NCBI GenBank assembly: GCA_964451325.1
Contig: CAYVHO010000003.1
Span: 186,001-250,000 of the forward strand
From: JAADHI01 sp964451325
Lineage (GTDB): Bacteria > Nitrospirota > Nitrospiria > SBBL01 > JAADHI01
Direction of reading: 5' to 3'
Length of the DNA: 64,000 nt
Part shown: piece after piece, positions 52,401 to 61,116 of the stretch
Layout: the number at the start of each line of letters is the position of its first letter
How positions within the stretch are numbered: the first letter of the stretch is position 1
Translations under genes and position numbers: made by a program
The notes under the pieces: generated by a model
The model's input: only the letters and a program-made list of their open reading frames with translations
Told to the model about the DNA's origin: nothing
The model's database searches: none

Positions 52401-53431
52401 CAGGGTTTAAGGTGAATGATTTTGGCTTTTTGCTTGAGTTGGCCAAGGTGAGGCTCGACCTGGCCAAAGACCTGCCTGCCACCATTTCAGGAGAGCTCTT
52501 TTTTCAAAAGAAAGCACTGGAACAAACCCTCAAAGGGGACTTGCAAATTAACAATGTTATCTATGAAAAAAAAATGAACCTGCGTCAGTTTGTGTTGGAT
52601 TTCGCCAAAAAAAAACGAAATACGCTCTCTGAAGAAACCCCTATTATTGGACGCACAAAGATAAACATCCACCTTTTTGGAGACAAAGAACTCTGGATCG
52701 CAAACAATCTGGCTAAAATCCCGATGGCGGTTGATCTCTTGCTCAAAGGATCATTTGATCAGCCCAGGCTACTGGGTCGGATTGATATTGCAGGAGGCGA
52801 TCTCTACTTTCGGCACAATACCTTCAAAATCGTTTCCGGCTCAGTCAATTTTTTAAATCCAGAGGAAATCGACCCCAATTTTGAATTCACGGCGCGAACC
52901 GATGTGCGAAATATTTCGACAGACCGAATCTATACCATCGACCTAAATCTAGCAGGCACCCTCTCCCAAGTCACCTTGACCTGGAATGCCTTTCCTGCAC
53001 TCTCAGATACCGATATTCTCTCTTTACTGGCCATTCGAAAGACAACAGCCGACCTGGCCCTGGAAAGAACAGGGAGTGCAGGCACGGAGGCCACAAACTT
53101 CGTCGTCACTGAGTTTTTAGCCGAGCCCGTAGATCAAATCACAGGCATTGTTGGGGAGCCTGTCGAACAAATTACGGGCATTGACAATATTCGTGTGGAG
53201 CCTTCTCTTGGAGGAAACAATGCCAGCGCAACCGTCGGAACACGCTTGACTGCGGAAAAACGGCTCATGAACGACCGCCTGGTTGTGATCTACACCACCA
53301 CATTGGATGCCTCAGAAGAAGAAGTCATTCGCATGGTTTACGAGATTAACAAACATATTTCTCTGGTCGGAAAACGAGAAGAGGATGGGCAGTTAGGGGG
53401 GGACATCCGATTCCGTTTCGAAATCCGCTAG
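49406..53431 (+). CDS. tamB: Translocation and assembly module protein TamB (DUF490/AsmA-like bridge)
   Basis: A 1341-residue inner-membrane-anchored periplasmic protein. Residues 5-25 (WVFSILFVLLVLMASAHFFL) form the N-terminal anchor. The long middle is beta-rich with recurring short strands of the AsmA/TamB type (SGTFSGTLTTTLP, FHATGQAKLSGFKV). The DUF490 C-terminus (about 1000-1341) contains GGDLYFRHNTFKIVSGSVNF and DTDILSLLAI. TamB proteins bridge both membranes and work in outer-membrane protein assembly and phospholipid transport. Start is TTG at 49406 after AAGGAG. The tamA-like gene begins within 15 bases of its stop, giving the classic pair in tamB-tamA order. Confidence 0.93.
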   Translation: MSKKWVFSILFVLLVLMASAHFFLQSSFFSKKIVGFVETTLEKSLGKKVQVAHAQLDILNASLNLEGLSVQRDLNDQNPLFFTKSLRAFFSISSLFSKVLVIRKVTIDAPEIVLTDALIAEISALKKGLSGNKPEIKNPSLPALVLRKIQINAGEISYTGEGALKEATLSGLALEINPDLGMRHFELGFIAKAGTFSTKDFSKKIDQFEAEIEINNNKISLKKGKISSGKTKLSTHGTIDFSQEKPFSLVVGLRLPLDSELTSALGSEIEKYFSTQAFSGDLIFSGQMTGATPDFALEGTLALPNLSAKQKEIGGFKTKLVYQKNQVTLSDISGKLFSGTFSGTLTTTLPSPNLETAGKAAPGLQATLQYKDLPADRLMEIFPLSDKERAPSLKGLFLSGALELTLPKMRVQDLQAKGTASIQRLPLFSPPLLKDAKVLQKTVALFKTGKIRWLWSSGGLVVSQATLDFPDLQLALQGQWHPSKSYAFETALVSDEVEEVAHTLHLPLTGRLHINGLLSEYQDAPAFEGILLAESGTLKGQFFSTFISEITLQNKTLAIKKAVLNIPAKNEIEKFPSPAGLYTATGVLHFDLPKQPRFDVKVEVKDGNPQEVFHFLDLEIPLYTRANGALLIQGTPNSFLIKGPLTMSSGSLYGETFDQGSLDLTVTEKEVLFENAILVHKKSILSGKGGVSHDQTYWLSVKGDRLQVQDTAFLHWMPQSLHAQVGLVVSGRGSFSEPQLRFIGAVRNLSYGDLQGVRGTIKGDWVNRRVDFEAQFPENKISASGSVQLKPSYPFSFNSEFFAFQIDPLFRGSGTGPLENMQIRASGKLRGNGLLFDWERLNLSGHLDIITADFGGYRLENAGRLPVLAQNGIFIFQNARFKGENTALTLNGNLDILKKWNLFLKGEADLNLLTFFSKKIASGKGTVHLDLSVSDTWSSPQLRGELRMKAGNFRVTSLSQPIAVTDLSVLFNERQLILENLQGRIGGGNFHATGQAKLSGFKVNDFGFLLELAKVRLDLAKDLPATISGELFFQKKALEQTLKGDLQINNVIYEKKMNLRQFVLDFAKKKRNTLSEETPIIGRTKINIHLFGDKELWIANNLAKIPMAVDLLLKGSFDQPRLLGRIDIAGGDLYFRHNTFKIVSGSVNFLNPEEIDPNFEFTARTDVRNISTDRIYTIDLNLAGTLSQVTLTWNAFPALSDTDILSLLAIRKTTADLALERTGSAGTEATNFVVTEFLAEPVDQITGIVGEPVEQITGIDNIRVEPSLGGNNASATVGTRLTAEKRLMNDRLVVIYTTTLDASEEEVIRMVYEINKHISLVGKREEDGQLGGDIRFRFEIR

Positions 53432-53445
53432 GGTCTTATTCAAAC

Positions 53446-56262
53446 ATCCGCGTTCATCTTTTCCCAGTTCTCATTCTTTTTTTCTTCGGGTTTTATTTCA
53501 CTGCAAGCGCTCATGCAGCTGGGTTTATAAAACCTTCGGGAGACGCCTGGGAAAACCGACTGATTGATGAGATTCAATTTGATGCAGACGGCCCCTATGA
53601 TGCCAAAACGCTCTACGCCCTCATTGGCTTCAAACCGGGAGACCGCTATGAGGCACGCCTCAGCCGCAAAGCCATCGAACAGCTCTATGAAACAGGACAA
53701 TTCAAAACATTGAGCATCAGCCTCTCTGCACGGGGGAAAAAATCACTGGTACTTCGTTTCCACTGGTTGAAAAAAAACCTTCTGGCTTCCATTTCTTTTT
53801 CGAAGAACCATTTTTTAAACGACGAAGCCTTAAGCGAAGGCCTCACCCTACGAGAAGGCACTTGGTTTGGCCCACAAGCGCTTGAAGAAACCCTGGCCAA
53901 CATCAGCACGCTTTACCGGAGGGCCGGGTATTTCCAAATAAAACTTAAATCTTCACTGAAAACCTCAAGAGATAACCCTCAAGCTGTCGATCTACGCATT
54001 ACAACAAAGGAAGGTCAGCGGACGCGGATTCGTAAGGTTCATTTTCTGGGTCAGCCGATTTTCTCCGATTTCCATCTTGGCTTCAAAATGTATTCCAAGG
54101 CAAAAGAATTTTATCTGTTTAACGAGCTCGAACAAGATATCCTTCGCCTGAAAAAATTTTATGAAAAAAAAGGTTATTTCCGTGTTGTCATCGGCCCGAC
54201 GGCCGTGTCTTACGATCAAAAGACGAATGAGGTCGACATTGACATTACGATTCAGCCCTATGAACGATTGGCGCTTTTTTTTGAAGGAACAAACCTTTAC
54301 AGCCAAGCCGTCTTAGAAGACCTGCTGCTCATCCAAAAAGAACGCAGTGTGGCCTCGGAGGTACTTGAAGGCAGCGCAGAAAAGATTTCCCGCTTCTACT
54401 TGAGTGAAGGCTATCCCTTTCCAAAAACTGAATTTCATTTGAGCTCCGATACCAATCAAAATCGTGAAGAAGTGACCTTTACAATCAACAGCGGGGCGCA
54501 AGCCATCGTTAAAAAAATAAATTTTTCAGGCCATTACGCCTTTTTGAATAAAGAGCTGCTTGCACAAATTGCCCTCAGCCCATCAGGGCGATTCAATAAA
54601 GTCTACTTTACACAAGATGCCCTCGAAAAAGATGCCACAGCACTCACGCTTTTCTACCGTGAAGAAGGGTTTCAAAATGTCTCTGTCATACCAGAACTCC
54701 AGTGGAATCACGAAAAAACCGAAACCAGCCTTCTTTTTAAGATAGACGAGGGCATTCGCAGCCGAATTCACACCATTACGCTACATGGAAACCTTGCCCT
54801 TGATGCCTATATCCTCAATAAGGCCCTCCCCTTTGCACTGCAGACGCCTTTCACCCCCGGCAAGGTCAGAGAAGGGAGGCGTGCCTTGATCGCAGCTTAT
54901 GCCCGTGAAGGCTATCTGCGTGCTGAAATTAGCCCGGAGCTGCATTTTTCATTGGATCAAACAAACGCTGACTTGACCTATCATGTCACCGAAGGACCAC
55001 AAACCTTTTTTGGGGAAATCGTGCTTGAAGGCAATGTGTTTACAAAAGATGAGGTTATTTTACGGGAGCTGAAAATAGAGACGGATGCCCCCTACAATCC
55101 CGGCGCTATTTTGAAATCTCAACAACATCTCTATAAAACAAGCTATTTTTCCTCTGTCCGGATTCAAGCGATTCAAGAAAAAACAGACGATACAAATAAA
55201 ACAGATCCCGAACAGCCCGAAGAAAATATCAAATATGGCAGACAGAACCTACAAGTCAGTGTCATAGAAAAACCCAGGCTCGCACTTGATTTTGGGATTG
55301 GATATGCCGACCGTGAAGAGACACGCGGTATTATTGAGATCACACACCAGAACCTTTGGGGGACAGGGCAATCGCTCAGTGCACGACTACAACGGAGCCG
55401 AGTGGAAGAACGGTATTTTTTGACCTATCGAAAACCCTGGTTTTTTGATGAAAGTATTACGGGGCGCATTACGGCCTCCTATGTCGATTTACAGGAAGTC
55501 GCCTTTGATCTAAAAACCTTCAGTATTGTGGCCGGGATTGAAAAAACTTTTTCGAGTCGGCTCTCTGGCGCATTGCTCTACCAAATCGAAAGAAAACAAA
55601 CCTCAAATGTCGCCCCAAAAGCCATCCAAACAGATGAGGATCGAGAACGTTTTATCATCGGGAGCCTCAACCCCTCCTTAATTTACGATACACGCAAAAA
55701 CCCTTTTAACCCAAGATCGGGTTCCGTCACAAGTCTTGTCATTCGTGACGCAGCCAAAATTCTGGGGTCTGAGATTCAATTGGTCAAGCTCACCCTACAA
55801 CGTCGATCTTATCGTGAGCTTTCTAAAAAATGGGTTTTTGCCTTTTCGGCCCGAGTCGGTCTTGCAGAGCGTTTTGGAGAAACAGACAATATTCCCATTG
55901 CGGAGCGGTTTTTTGTCGGAGGACGAAACACCGTGCGTGGCTACGACGAGGATGAATTAGGGATTTTAGGGATTACTTTCGAGGACAATGCACCCACAGG
56001 CGGGAATGGCATGCTCGTGCTCAATGAAGAACTGCGCTACGGCTTGCCAAAATCTTTTGGACTTGTTTTCTTTTTTGACCACGGAAATGTCTGGAGACGC
56101 TATCAGGATTTCGAGTTTTCAGAGATTAAATCCACGGTAGGCCTGGGCCTGCGCTACAATACCCCCATCGGCCCCTTTCGCCTGGACTGGGGCTACAAAC
56201 TCAATCGAGAAGGCGATGAAAGCCCGTCCGCCTTTCACTTCACACTGGGACATGCTTTTTGA
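53446..56262 (+). CDS. tamA: TamA/BamA-type Omp85 outer-membrane protein
   Basis: A 938-residue Omp85 protein. Reading from 53446 gives a clean signal peptide: basic RVH, a hydrophobic core around LFPVLILFFFGFYF, and SAHA before the cleavage site. Then come five or so POTRA domains (LIDEIQFDAD begins the first, FFGEIVLEGNVFTKDEVIL the last) and a C-terminal 16-strand barrel with the VRGYDEDELG motif near 825 and a terminal phenylalanine (FTLGHAF). It inserts outer-membrane proteins together with TamB. No ATG, GTG or TTG exists in this frame before the signal peptide; the best initiator is ATC at 53446. The first ordinary start (TTG, 53710) would remove the signal peptide and POTRA1, so it is rejected. 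Confidence 0.88.
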   Translation: MRVHLFPVLILFFFGFYFTASAHAAGFIKPSGDAWENRLIDEIQFDADGPYDAKTLYALIGFKPGDRYEARLSRKAIEQLYETGQFKTLSISLSARGKKSLVLRFHWLKKNLLASISFSKNHFLNDEALSEGLTLREGTWFGPQALEETLANISTLYRRAGYFQIKLKSSLKTSRDNPQAVDLRITTKEGQRTRIRKVHFLGQPIFSDFHLGFKMYSKAKEFYLFNELEQDILRLKKFYEKKGYFRVVIGPTAVSYDQKTNEVDIDITIQPYERLALFFEGTNLYSQAVLEDLLLIQKERSVASEVLEGSAEKISRFYLSEGYPFPKTEFHLSSDTNQNREEVTFTINSGAQAIVKKINFSGHYAFLNKELLAQIALSPSGRFNKVYFTQDALEKDATALTLFYREEGFQNVSVIPELQWNHEKTETSLLFKIDEGIRSRIHTITLHGNLALDAYILNKALPFALQTPFTPGKVREGRRALIAAYAREGYLRAEISPELHFSLDQTNADLTYHVTEGPQTFFGEIVLEGNVFTKDEVILRELKIETDAPYNPGAILKSQQHLYKTSYFSSVRIQAIQEKTDDTNKTDPEQPEENIKYGRQNLQVSVIEKPRLALDFGIGYADREETRGIIEITHQNLWGTGQSLSARLQRSRVEERYFLTYRKPWFFDESITGRITASYVDLQEVAFDLKTFSIVAGIEKTFSSRLSGALLYQIERKQTSNVAPKAIQTDEDRERFIIGSLNPSLIYDTRKNPFNPRSGSVTSLVIRDAAKILGSEIQLVKLTLQRRSYRELSKKWVFAFSARVGLAERFGETDNIPIAERFFVGGRNTVRGYDEDELGILGITFEDNAPTGGNGMLVLNEELRYGLPKSFGLVFFFDHGNVWRRYQDFEFSEIKSTVGLGLRYNTPIGPFRLDWGYKLNREGDESPSAFHFTLGHAF

Positions 56263-56279
56263 GATCTCTCTAAGGAAAC

Positions 56280-57245
56280 TCAAGAAGGTTTCTGTGTCTG
56301 GGATTCATTGGGGTTTTCGTGACTGTGTTCGTGAACATGGTAGAAGCCTGCGTGGTCTTCGTCATGTAAATGGGCATGGGTCTCGCTATCTGTTTCAGAG
56401 AGGATTTCTGCTTTTTTTCTGAGTGCCCCCGTGCGCTCCCGGATCATTTGATAAAAATAGGCCAAGACGAAGAAACTCGCGGCAACCAGGACAATGGTTG
56501 CACCTGAGGACACATCAAAATAAAAACTGGCGTACATACCAAAAATGCCGCCCAGCACCCCTAAAAGAACCGAAAGAAACACCATCTTATTGAAACTGTC
56601 TGTGAGCACACGTGCAGTCACCGCTGGCATAATAATGCCTGCAGCAATCATCGTCACCCCCATGACCTGCATGGACACAATGATGACCGCAGCCAAAATA
56701 AGCGAAAACAGACGTTCAATCCAGTCGACCGGGACACCATAGATACGCGCCACTTCTGAATCAAAGGTCGTAAATAAAAATTGCCGATAAAAGATAAAAA
56801 TCAAGAGACTGGAAACCAGGACAACCATAGCGATGATCCAGAGATCTTCCGTGGTGACGCCCAAAATATTTCCAAAGAGGGTGGCCTCAAAACTTTTTGT
56901 AAATTTTCTGTAGCGACTGATAATGGCCACACCGACTGCAAAACTGGCCGTTGTAATCACCCCAATGGCGGCGTCGGCCCCTACCTTTTTTTTGCGCGCA
57001 ACGGCGTTAATCAACAACACGGAAAGAAAACCCCAGGCCCCCGCACCCAGATAAAAATTCCACTGCATGACGGTGCTCACAACGGCCCCCCCAAAAACGG
57101 CATGGGAAAGCCCGTGCCCGATGTAACTCATGCGTCTCAGTACGATATAAACCCCGATGAGCGCACAAATACCACCGACCAGCGATGCGGCTAAGATCCC
57201 ATGAATGAAAAATTCATATTTGAGTGGATCTGTAAAAAAACTCAA
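56280..57245 (-). CDS. Metal ABC transporter permease (ZnuB/MntB family) with His-rich tail
   Basis: A 321-residue ABC-3 family permease with about eight helices. YIVLRRMSYIGHGLSHAVFGGA near 34-55 and GVTMIAAGIIMPAVTARVL near 217-235 are the family landmarks. After the last helix the cytosolic tail (about 285-321) is very rich in histidine (HAHLHDEDHAGFYHVHEHSH), likely binding metal. The family normally carries zinc or manganese; the neighbouring NikR points to nickel here. It overlaps the ATPase gene by 4 bases and is last in the operon. Confidence 0.92.
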   Translation of the reverse strand: MSFFTDPLKYEFFIHGILAASLVGGICALIGVYIVLRRMSYIGHGLSHAVFGGAVVSTVMQWNFYLGAGAWGFLSVLLINAVARKKKVGADAAIGVITTASFAVGVAIISRYRKFTKSFEATLFGNILGVTTEDLWIIAMVVLVSSLLIFIFYRQFLFTTFDSEVARIYGVPVDWIERLFSLILAAVIIVSMQVMGVTMIAAGIIMPAVTARVLTDSFNKMVFLSVLLGVLGGIFGMYASFYFDVSSGATIVLVAASFFVLAYFYQMIRERTGALRKKAEILSETDSETHAHLHDEDHAGFYHVHEHSHENPNESQTQKPS

Positions 57246-58102
57246 TGTTGGTGGTCTCCACGGTCGGAGGGCTGCGAAGCATGGCTATGCTTTTCAAAGT
57301 GATGACCCGAATGGGGACTGTCATCGACCATCATGATATCCCCTTGGCGGATCACAGACATTTCAGAATCGTAGGTCTGAGAAAGTACTTTCGAGGTAAA
57401 AACCTCATCCGGATCACCCTGGGCGACAATTTTCTGATTAAAACAAATGATCCAGGGCAAATGACGTGCAACGGCATTGAGATCATGTGTGGTCAATAAT
57501 ATGGTCACGCCTTTGCGATTAATTTCTCCAAGCAAATGCAGGATAGCGTGCTGGGTTTTAACATCCACACCCGAAGTGGGCTCATCTAAAATCAATAACT
57601 TGGGATTGCCCACCAAGGCACGTGCAAGAAAGACACGCTGTTGCTCTCCGCCGGAGAGCAATTTAATCTGGCGGTCGGCATAATTTTCGATATGGAGCCG
57701 ATCCAGCAAATCACGAATCGTACGACGCTCCCCTTTTGTCAGCCAGGGTAGCCGTGTGGATTTTCGATAAAGCCCCATTGCCACAACTTGCTCTACGGTC
57801 ACGGGAAAATCCCAATCCACGGTTTCAATCTGCGGTACATAACCGACTTCTGCAGGAACCCGACCTTTGATCAATCGACCTGCAACAGAAATACTCCCTG
57901 AAAGAACGGGGATCAGACCTAAAATGGCTTTGAGCAAGGTCGATTTCCCCGCACCACTCGGACCCACCAAGCCAGCAAATTGACGTGGGAAAAGCCTCAA
58001 AGAAAGGTTTTGAAAAACGATCTTTTCTTTGTAACCACAGCTTACCTTTGAAAAAGTCACGAGGGCTTTTGAGTCCACCTCAGATAATGCAGGATATGCC
58101 AC
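57242..58102 (-). CDS. Metal ABC transporter ATPase (ZnuC family) with His-rich tail
   Basis: A 286-residue ATPase. Walker A GPSGAGKSTLLKA near 53, Q-loop in YVPQIETVDWDF (typical of the Mn/Zn group), signature LLSGGEQQRVFLARAL near 148 and Walker B LLILDEPTSGVD near 172 are all intact. The last 30 residues (HSGHHFEKHSHASQ...GDHQH) form a histidine cluster not usual for ZnuC. It drives uptake through the permease gene that overlaps it by 4 bases, and its start overlaps the last base of nikR. Confidence 0.92.
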   Translation of the reverse strand: MAYPALSEVDSKALVTFSKVSCGYKEKIVFQNLSLRLFPRQFAGLVGPSGAGKSTLLKAILGLIPVLSGSISVAGRLIKGRVPAEVGYVPQIETVDWDFPVTVEQVVAMGLYRKSTRLPWLTKGERRTIRDLLDRLHIENYADRQIKLLSGGEQQRVFLARALVGNPKLLILDEPTSGVDVKTQHAILHLLGEINRKGVTILLTTHDLNAVARHLPWIICFNQKIVAQGDPDEVFTSKVLSQTYDSEMSVIRQGDIMMVDDSPHSGHHFEKHSHASQPSDRGDHQH

Positions 58103-58518
58103 TAGCCCAAATCCTTCCCTGTGGTGGTCGCGGTCAGCTTTCCGTGTTTGACCCCTTTTGTGGCAATGAGCGCATTTGCAACTTCTTTGATTCGGCTGCT
58201 TCGACCCCGAACGACCAGAACTTCCAGGCAGCGGTCGTGATCCAGGTGGATATGCAGTGTGGATTGAATCAGCTCATTGTATTCATGTTGCAAGTGGGTG
58301 AGACGTTCGCTTAATTCAGGCACATGATGGTCATACACCATCGTAATCGTGCCCACGGTTTCTTTGTCATCATCCCATTCTTCTTCAACAAGATGATTTC
58401 GAATCAAGTCTCTTAAGGCCTCAGAACGATTGGTATATTTTTTTCGTTCGATATAGTCATCAAAGGTTTTAAGCAGTTCTTCATCAATAGAGACCCCGAA
58501 ACGAATGAGTTTAGCCAT
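58102..58518 (-). CDS. nikR: Nickel-responsive transcriptional regulator NikR
   Basis: A 138-residue ribbon-helix-helix/ACT protein. The N-terminal RHH is LIRFGVSIDEELLKTFDDYI with KYTNRSEALRDLIRNHL. The C-terminal ACT-like domain has the nickel ligands of the family: His78 (LQHEY), His89 and His91 (LHIHLDHD) and Cys97 (CLEV), offset by two from the E. coli positions. NikR represses nickel-uptake genes when nickel is sufficient. Being inside the transporter operon it probably controls it. The ATG follows AAAGGAG with good spacing. Confidence 0.94.
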   Translation of the reverse strand: MAKLIRFGVSIDEELLKTFDDYIERKKYTNRSEALRDLIRNHLVEEEWDDDKETVGTITMVYDHHVPELSERLTHLQHEYNELIQSTLHIHLDHDRCLEVLVVRGRSSRIKEVANALIATKGVKHGKLTATTTGKDLG

Positions 58519-58589
58519 AGTGAACTCCTTTGACGCTTCTCCCTCTTTTTATTAAACGTGGAAGACCCAATTTAAGTATACTGCGATGT

Positions 58590-59552
58590 TTACTGATTGT
58601 TTGGGTCTATCCCTTTTAAGGCATCTGCATTTCCACCCAGTACGCGAGTCATGGTGCGTACGTTTTCGAGCATCATGCCGATGTAGCTGTTTTCCGGCGC
58701 GCCGTCTTCACCGGGCAGGTCATCATCCCTCAGGGTGGAGATAAATTTCACACCCGCTTCTTTTCCGATTTGATTCATGATTTTGCTGGGAAAAACTTCT
58801 GAACCAAAAATCGCAGGAACTTTCTGAGCCTTGAGTTGATCAATCAAACGCGCCATTTCCCGTGGGGAGGGATCCGCAAAAGAAGAAGGCTGAATCGCAC
58901 CAATCACTTCACAACCATAACGTGGACAAAAATAGGCCCAGGAGTCATGATAGGTTAAGAGTTTACGATTCTTTTTTGGGATAGTGGCCATCGCTTGTAG
59001 GATGGCCTTGTCCAAATGATCCAGACGTTTCAAAAGCGAAGTCGCCCGCTTCGTATAATAGCCTGTATTTGAAGCATCACGTTCAACCAGGGCATCCCGG
59101 ATCAATTCAACATACTTCATGGCGTGGGCAACATTGAGCCAAAGATGGGGATTGGGATAGCCATCAGATTCCGGGAAACTAAAATCAAACTGCCATTCTT
59201 TTTTAGAAATCGTGCCGTCACCCAATTTTATAAAAGTCGCCCCTTTTTTCTTGTTGGCATTGGCCAGCTTTTCCGTCGGAATTTCAAGTTGCAGGCCATT
59301 GTAAATAAGCATGTCGGCCGCCGCTAAAAATTTGATATCAGAAGGAGAAGGCTCGAAGGTGTGAGAATTGGTCCCCTCTGGTACAATCCCATGCAAAACG
59401 ACCTTATCTCCCCCGATGTTTTTGACCAGGTTGGTAATGGGGGATACCGTTGTAACAATGTTAAGTTTCTCGGCCTGGGCATTTCCAGGCCCCCCAGCAA
59501 GCAGAATCGCGAACATTGCCATAAAAAAACTAAAGATCAATACTCTCCTCAT
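58590..59552 (-). CDS. Metal-binding periplasmic lipoprotein or protein (ZnuA/TroA family)
   Basis: A 320-residue cluster A-I solute-binding protein. The signal peptide is residues 1-27 (VLIFSFFMAMFAILLAG...NAQA). Metal ligands expected from the family are His64 (SHTFEPSP), His136 (NPHLWLN), His202 (TYHDSWAYF) and probably Glu252 (FGSEVFPS). The His-rich loop found in many ZnuA proteins is short here. An extra CPRYGCEV with two cysteines follows the third histidine. It delivers metal to the ABC permease; nickel is inferred from NikR. Confidence 0.9.
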   Translation of the reverse strand: MRRVLIFSFFMAMFAILLAGGPGNAQAEKLNIVTTVSPITNLVKNIGGDKVVLHGIVPEGTNSHTFEPSPSDIKFLAAADMLIYNGLQLEIPTEKLANANKKKGATFIKLGDGTISKKEWQFDFSFPESDGYPNPHLWLNVAHAMKYVELIRDALVERDASNTGYYTKRATSLLKRLDHLDKAILQAMATIPKKNRKLLTYHDSWAYFCPRYGCEVIGAIQPSSFADPSPREMARLIDQLKAQKVPAIFGSEVFPSKIMNQIGKEAGVKFISTLRDDDLPGEDGAPENSYIGMMLENVRTMTRVLGGNADALKGIDPNNQ

Positions 59553-59591
59553 TATTTTTCCCCTTTTTTCTTCATCAAATCCAGAGCGTAA

Positions 59592-60212
59592 TTATAATCC
59601 CCGTGCGCTGTAAATAAAGGCTTCCAATAAAACCGCTGCGTCACGCACAGCCAGCGCAAATTCACGCGTGGCTTTGTCAGAGGACTCCAGTGATTTTGCC
59701 TTTGCCACAAGTTCCTTCAACGATAAACCGGCGTAGTCTGCAATCAATCCGGTGCCGACATTGCCATCAAAATCGACCACATATTTTTCATTCAAGCCCA
59801 TAATGGCGACTTGAGTGACGTGCTGATGATCATCAATCCCTACCGCCAACTTGATATCGCCATGACGATAACCCACTTTGACAATATAGGCCGCCCCCAT
59901 GACTGCTTTGCTCTTTTTATCGCTGGCGAGATAGTAGCTGTGTCGATCTGTTTCTAATTCAACGGAAAACGTCTCTTTGGCCCAAGTCGCGGCGGCCCCA
60001 GGCAGCGGTTGTTTCCGTTTTACGAGCCGAGCCCCTGCGGGTAACATGGCCTTGAGTACCGCTTTTTTCTTCATAAAGGTGACCATCGGCCCGGCATGTC
60101 CTTTGTGGGCATCCGCAATTTGGGGCGAAAAGCTCACAACCATCACAAGAAGGGTAAGAAGTGAGATGACACCAAATCTAAGTATTTTTTGTGGTTCTTT
60201 AAAGTTTTTCAT
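59592..60212 (-). CDS. Exported FMN-binding-domain-like protein of the metal operon
   Basis: A 206-residue protein with a signal peptide (IMKNF...LLTLLVMVVSFSPQIADA). The mature N-terminus starts HKGHAGP, a small histidine cluster. The rest resembles the FMN_bind fold of NosR/RnfG: VGYRHGDIKLAVGIDDHQHV, then VDFDGNVGTGLIADYAGLSL at the place of the covalent-flavin motif, but the SGAT(S/T) signature is not present. It may sense, reduce or bind metal during import. The ATG at 60212 has AAAGGAGT before it; a start further upstream is not supported. Confidence 0.65.
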   Translation of the reverse strand: MKNFKEPQKILRFGVISLLTLLVMVVSFSPQIADAHKGHAGPMVTFMKKKAVLKAMLPAGARLVKRKQPLPGAAATWAKETFSVELETDRHSYYLASDKKSKAVMGAAYIVKVGYRHGDIKLAVGIDDHQHVTQVAIMGLNEKYVVDFDGNVGTGLIADYAGLSLKELVAKAKSLESSDKATREFALAVRDAAVLLEAFIYSARGL

Positions 60213-60243
60213 AATGACTCCTTTCTGCCTGCTGTCAAACATT

Positions 60244-60263
60244 ATTCCCGCGAAGGCGGGAAT
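60244..60263. repeat. REP-like palindrome
   Basis: ATTCCCGC (60244-60251), loop GAAG, GCGGGAAT (60256-60263), the core of the widespread intergenic REP-type repeat. It lies between the FMN-binding-like and DUF4198 genes. Confidence 0.6.
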
Positions 60264-60291
60264 CCACAGTCACTTCGTCATTGTTTATTCC

Positions 60292-61101
60292 CTATTGCAT
60301 GGCCTTCGTTTTCACCCAAAGCACGGCACCGGATTCAACCGGATAGGCCTTGCCTTTGTGTTGCATCGTTTCACCATCATTAAGCAAAGCTGCAAAACCC
60401 CACCAACCCGCACGCGGCATGGCATAGGTAAAAATACCATTGGCGTCGGTTTTAACGACCTGAGTGATAAAAGGGTCGGAAGAAGCACTGACCTCTGCTT
60501 TTTTGTTGTAATATTCCACTTCTACCGTCGCAAAAGGAGCCACTTTGCCATTGAGCTTGACGATGCCCTGAAAGACATTACCAACCCAAAGACCATAGGG
60601 GCGTGTTAACGGCACGATCTCCGCCTTTAGACCCAACTCCTGATCCCAACCCTCTTCGACACCAAAGGCATTCACCACCGTTTTGGTGTAATGGACAATG
60701 AAAATGGATTCTGTTTCTTCCCAATAGGCCTGAGGTTGTACAAAAAAGATGTGATCTCCCGGCTTTTTGATCTTGTACTGAGTTGTATAGGATGAGATGG
60801 TTTCGCCCACCCGATCCTGAGAGCGATTTTCTTCCAGGGTGCTCAGTAAATCAATCTTTTCCCCGGCCACCCAAACCCCAAAAACCTCGGGGCGCTTTAA
60901 GTTTAAGGCAATCTGTAAAAAAGGATGTGTGAAAACAAGCTCAAGTCCGATTTTACGTTTTTTTGCGGAAGAAACGATCTCGTCCGATGGAATAATCATT
61001 TGAAAATGAGCCATGCTCGGCGCAAATGCGCCAAGCAACAAGACCAAGGAAAGTGAGAACAATATGGGCTGAACCGTTCGTTTAAATATCGCCATCTTCA
61101 T
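60292..61101 (-). CDS. DUF4198 family exported protein
   Basis: A 269-residue exported protein. The signal peptide has the core LFSLSLVLLLGAFAPSMAHF, and the mature protein begins HFQMIIPSDE, as in the family. DUF4198 proteins are beta-sandwich periplasmic proteins encoded next to nickel/cobalt transporters, probably as metal chaperones. The C-terminal domain (about 180-262) looks like a carboxypeptidase-regulatory-like sandwich (KLNGKVAPFATVEVEYYNKK ... TDANGIFTYAMPRAGWW). AAGGAG precedes the ATG. It follows the outer-membrane gene by 15 bases. Confidence 0.82.
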   Translation of the reverse strand: MKMAIFKRTVQPILFSLSLVLLLGAFAPSMAHFQMIIPSDEIVSSAKKRKIGLELVFTHPFLQIALNLKRPEVFGVWVAGEKIDLLSTLEENRSQDRVGETISSYTTQYKIKKPGDHIFFVQPQAYWEETESIFIVHYTKTVVNAFGVEEGWDQELGLKAEIVPLTRPYGLWVGNVFQGIVKLNGKVAPFATVEVEYYNKKAEVSASSDPFITQVVKTDANGIFTYAMPRAGWWGFAALLNDGETMQHKGKAYPVESGAVLWVKTKAMQ

Positions 61102-61116
61102 ATCTTCTCCTTATGA

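Noticed and set aside
53710..56262. TTG at 53710 as start of the Omp85 protein
   Set aside because: It would delete the signal peptide and most of POTRA1, which are clearly encoded in the same frame upstream.
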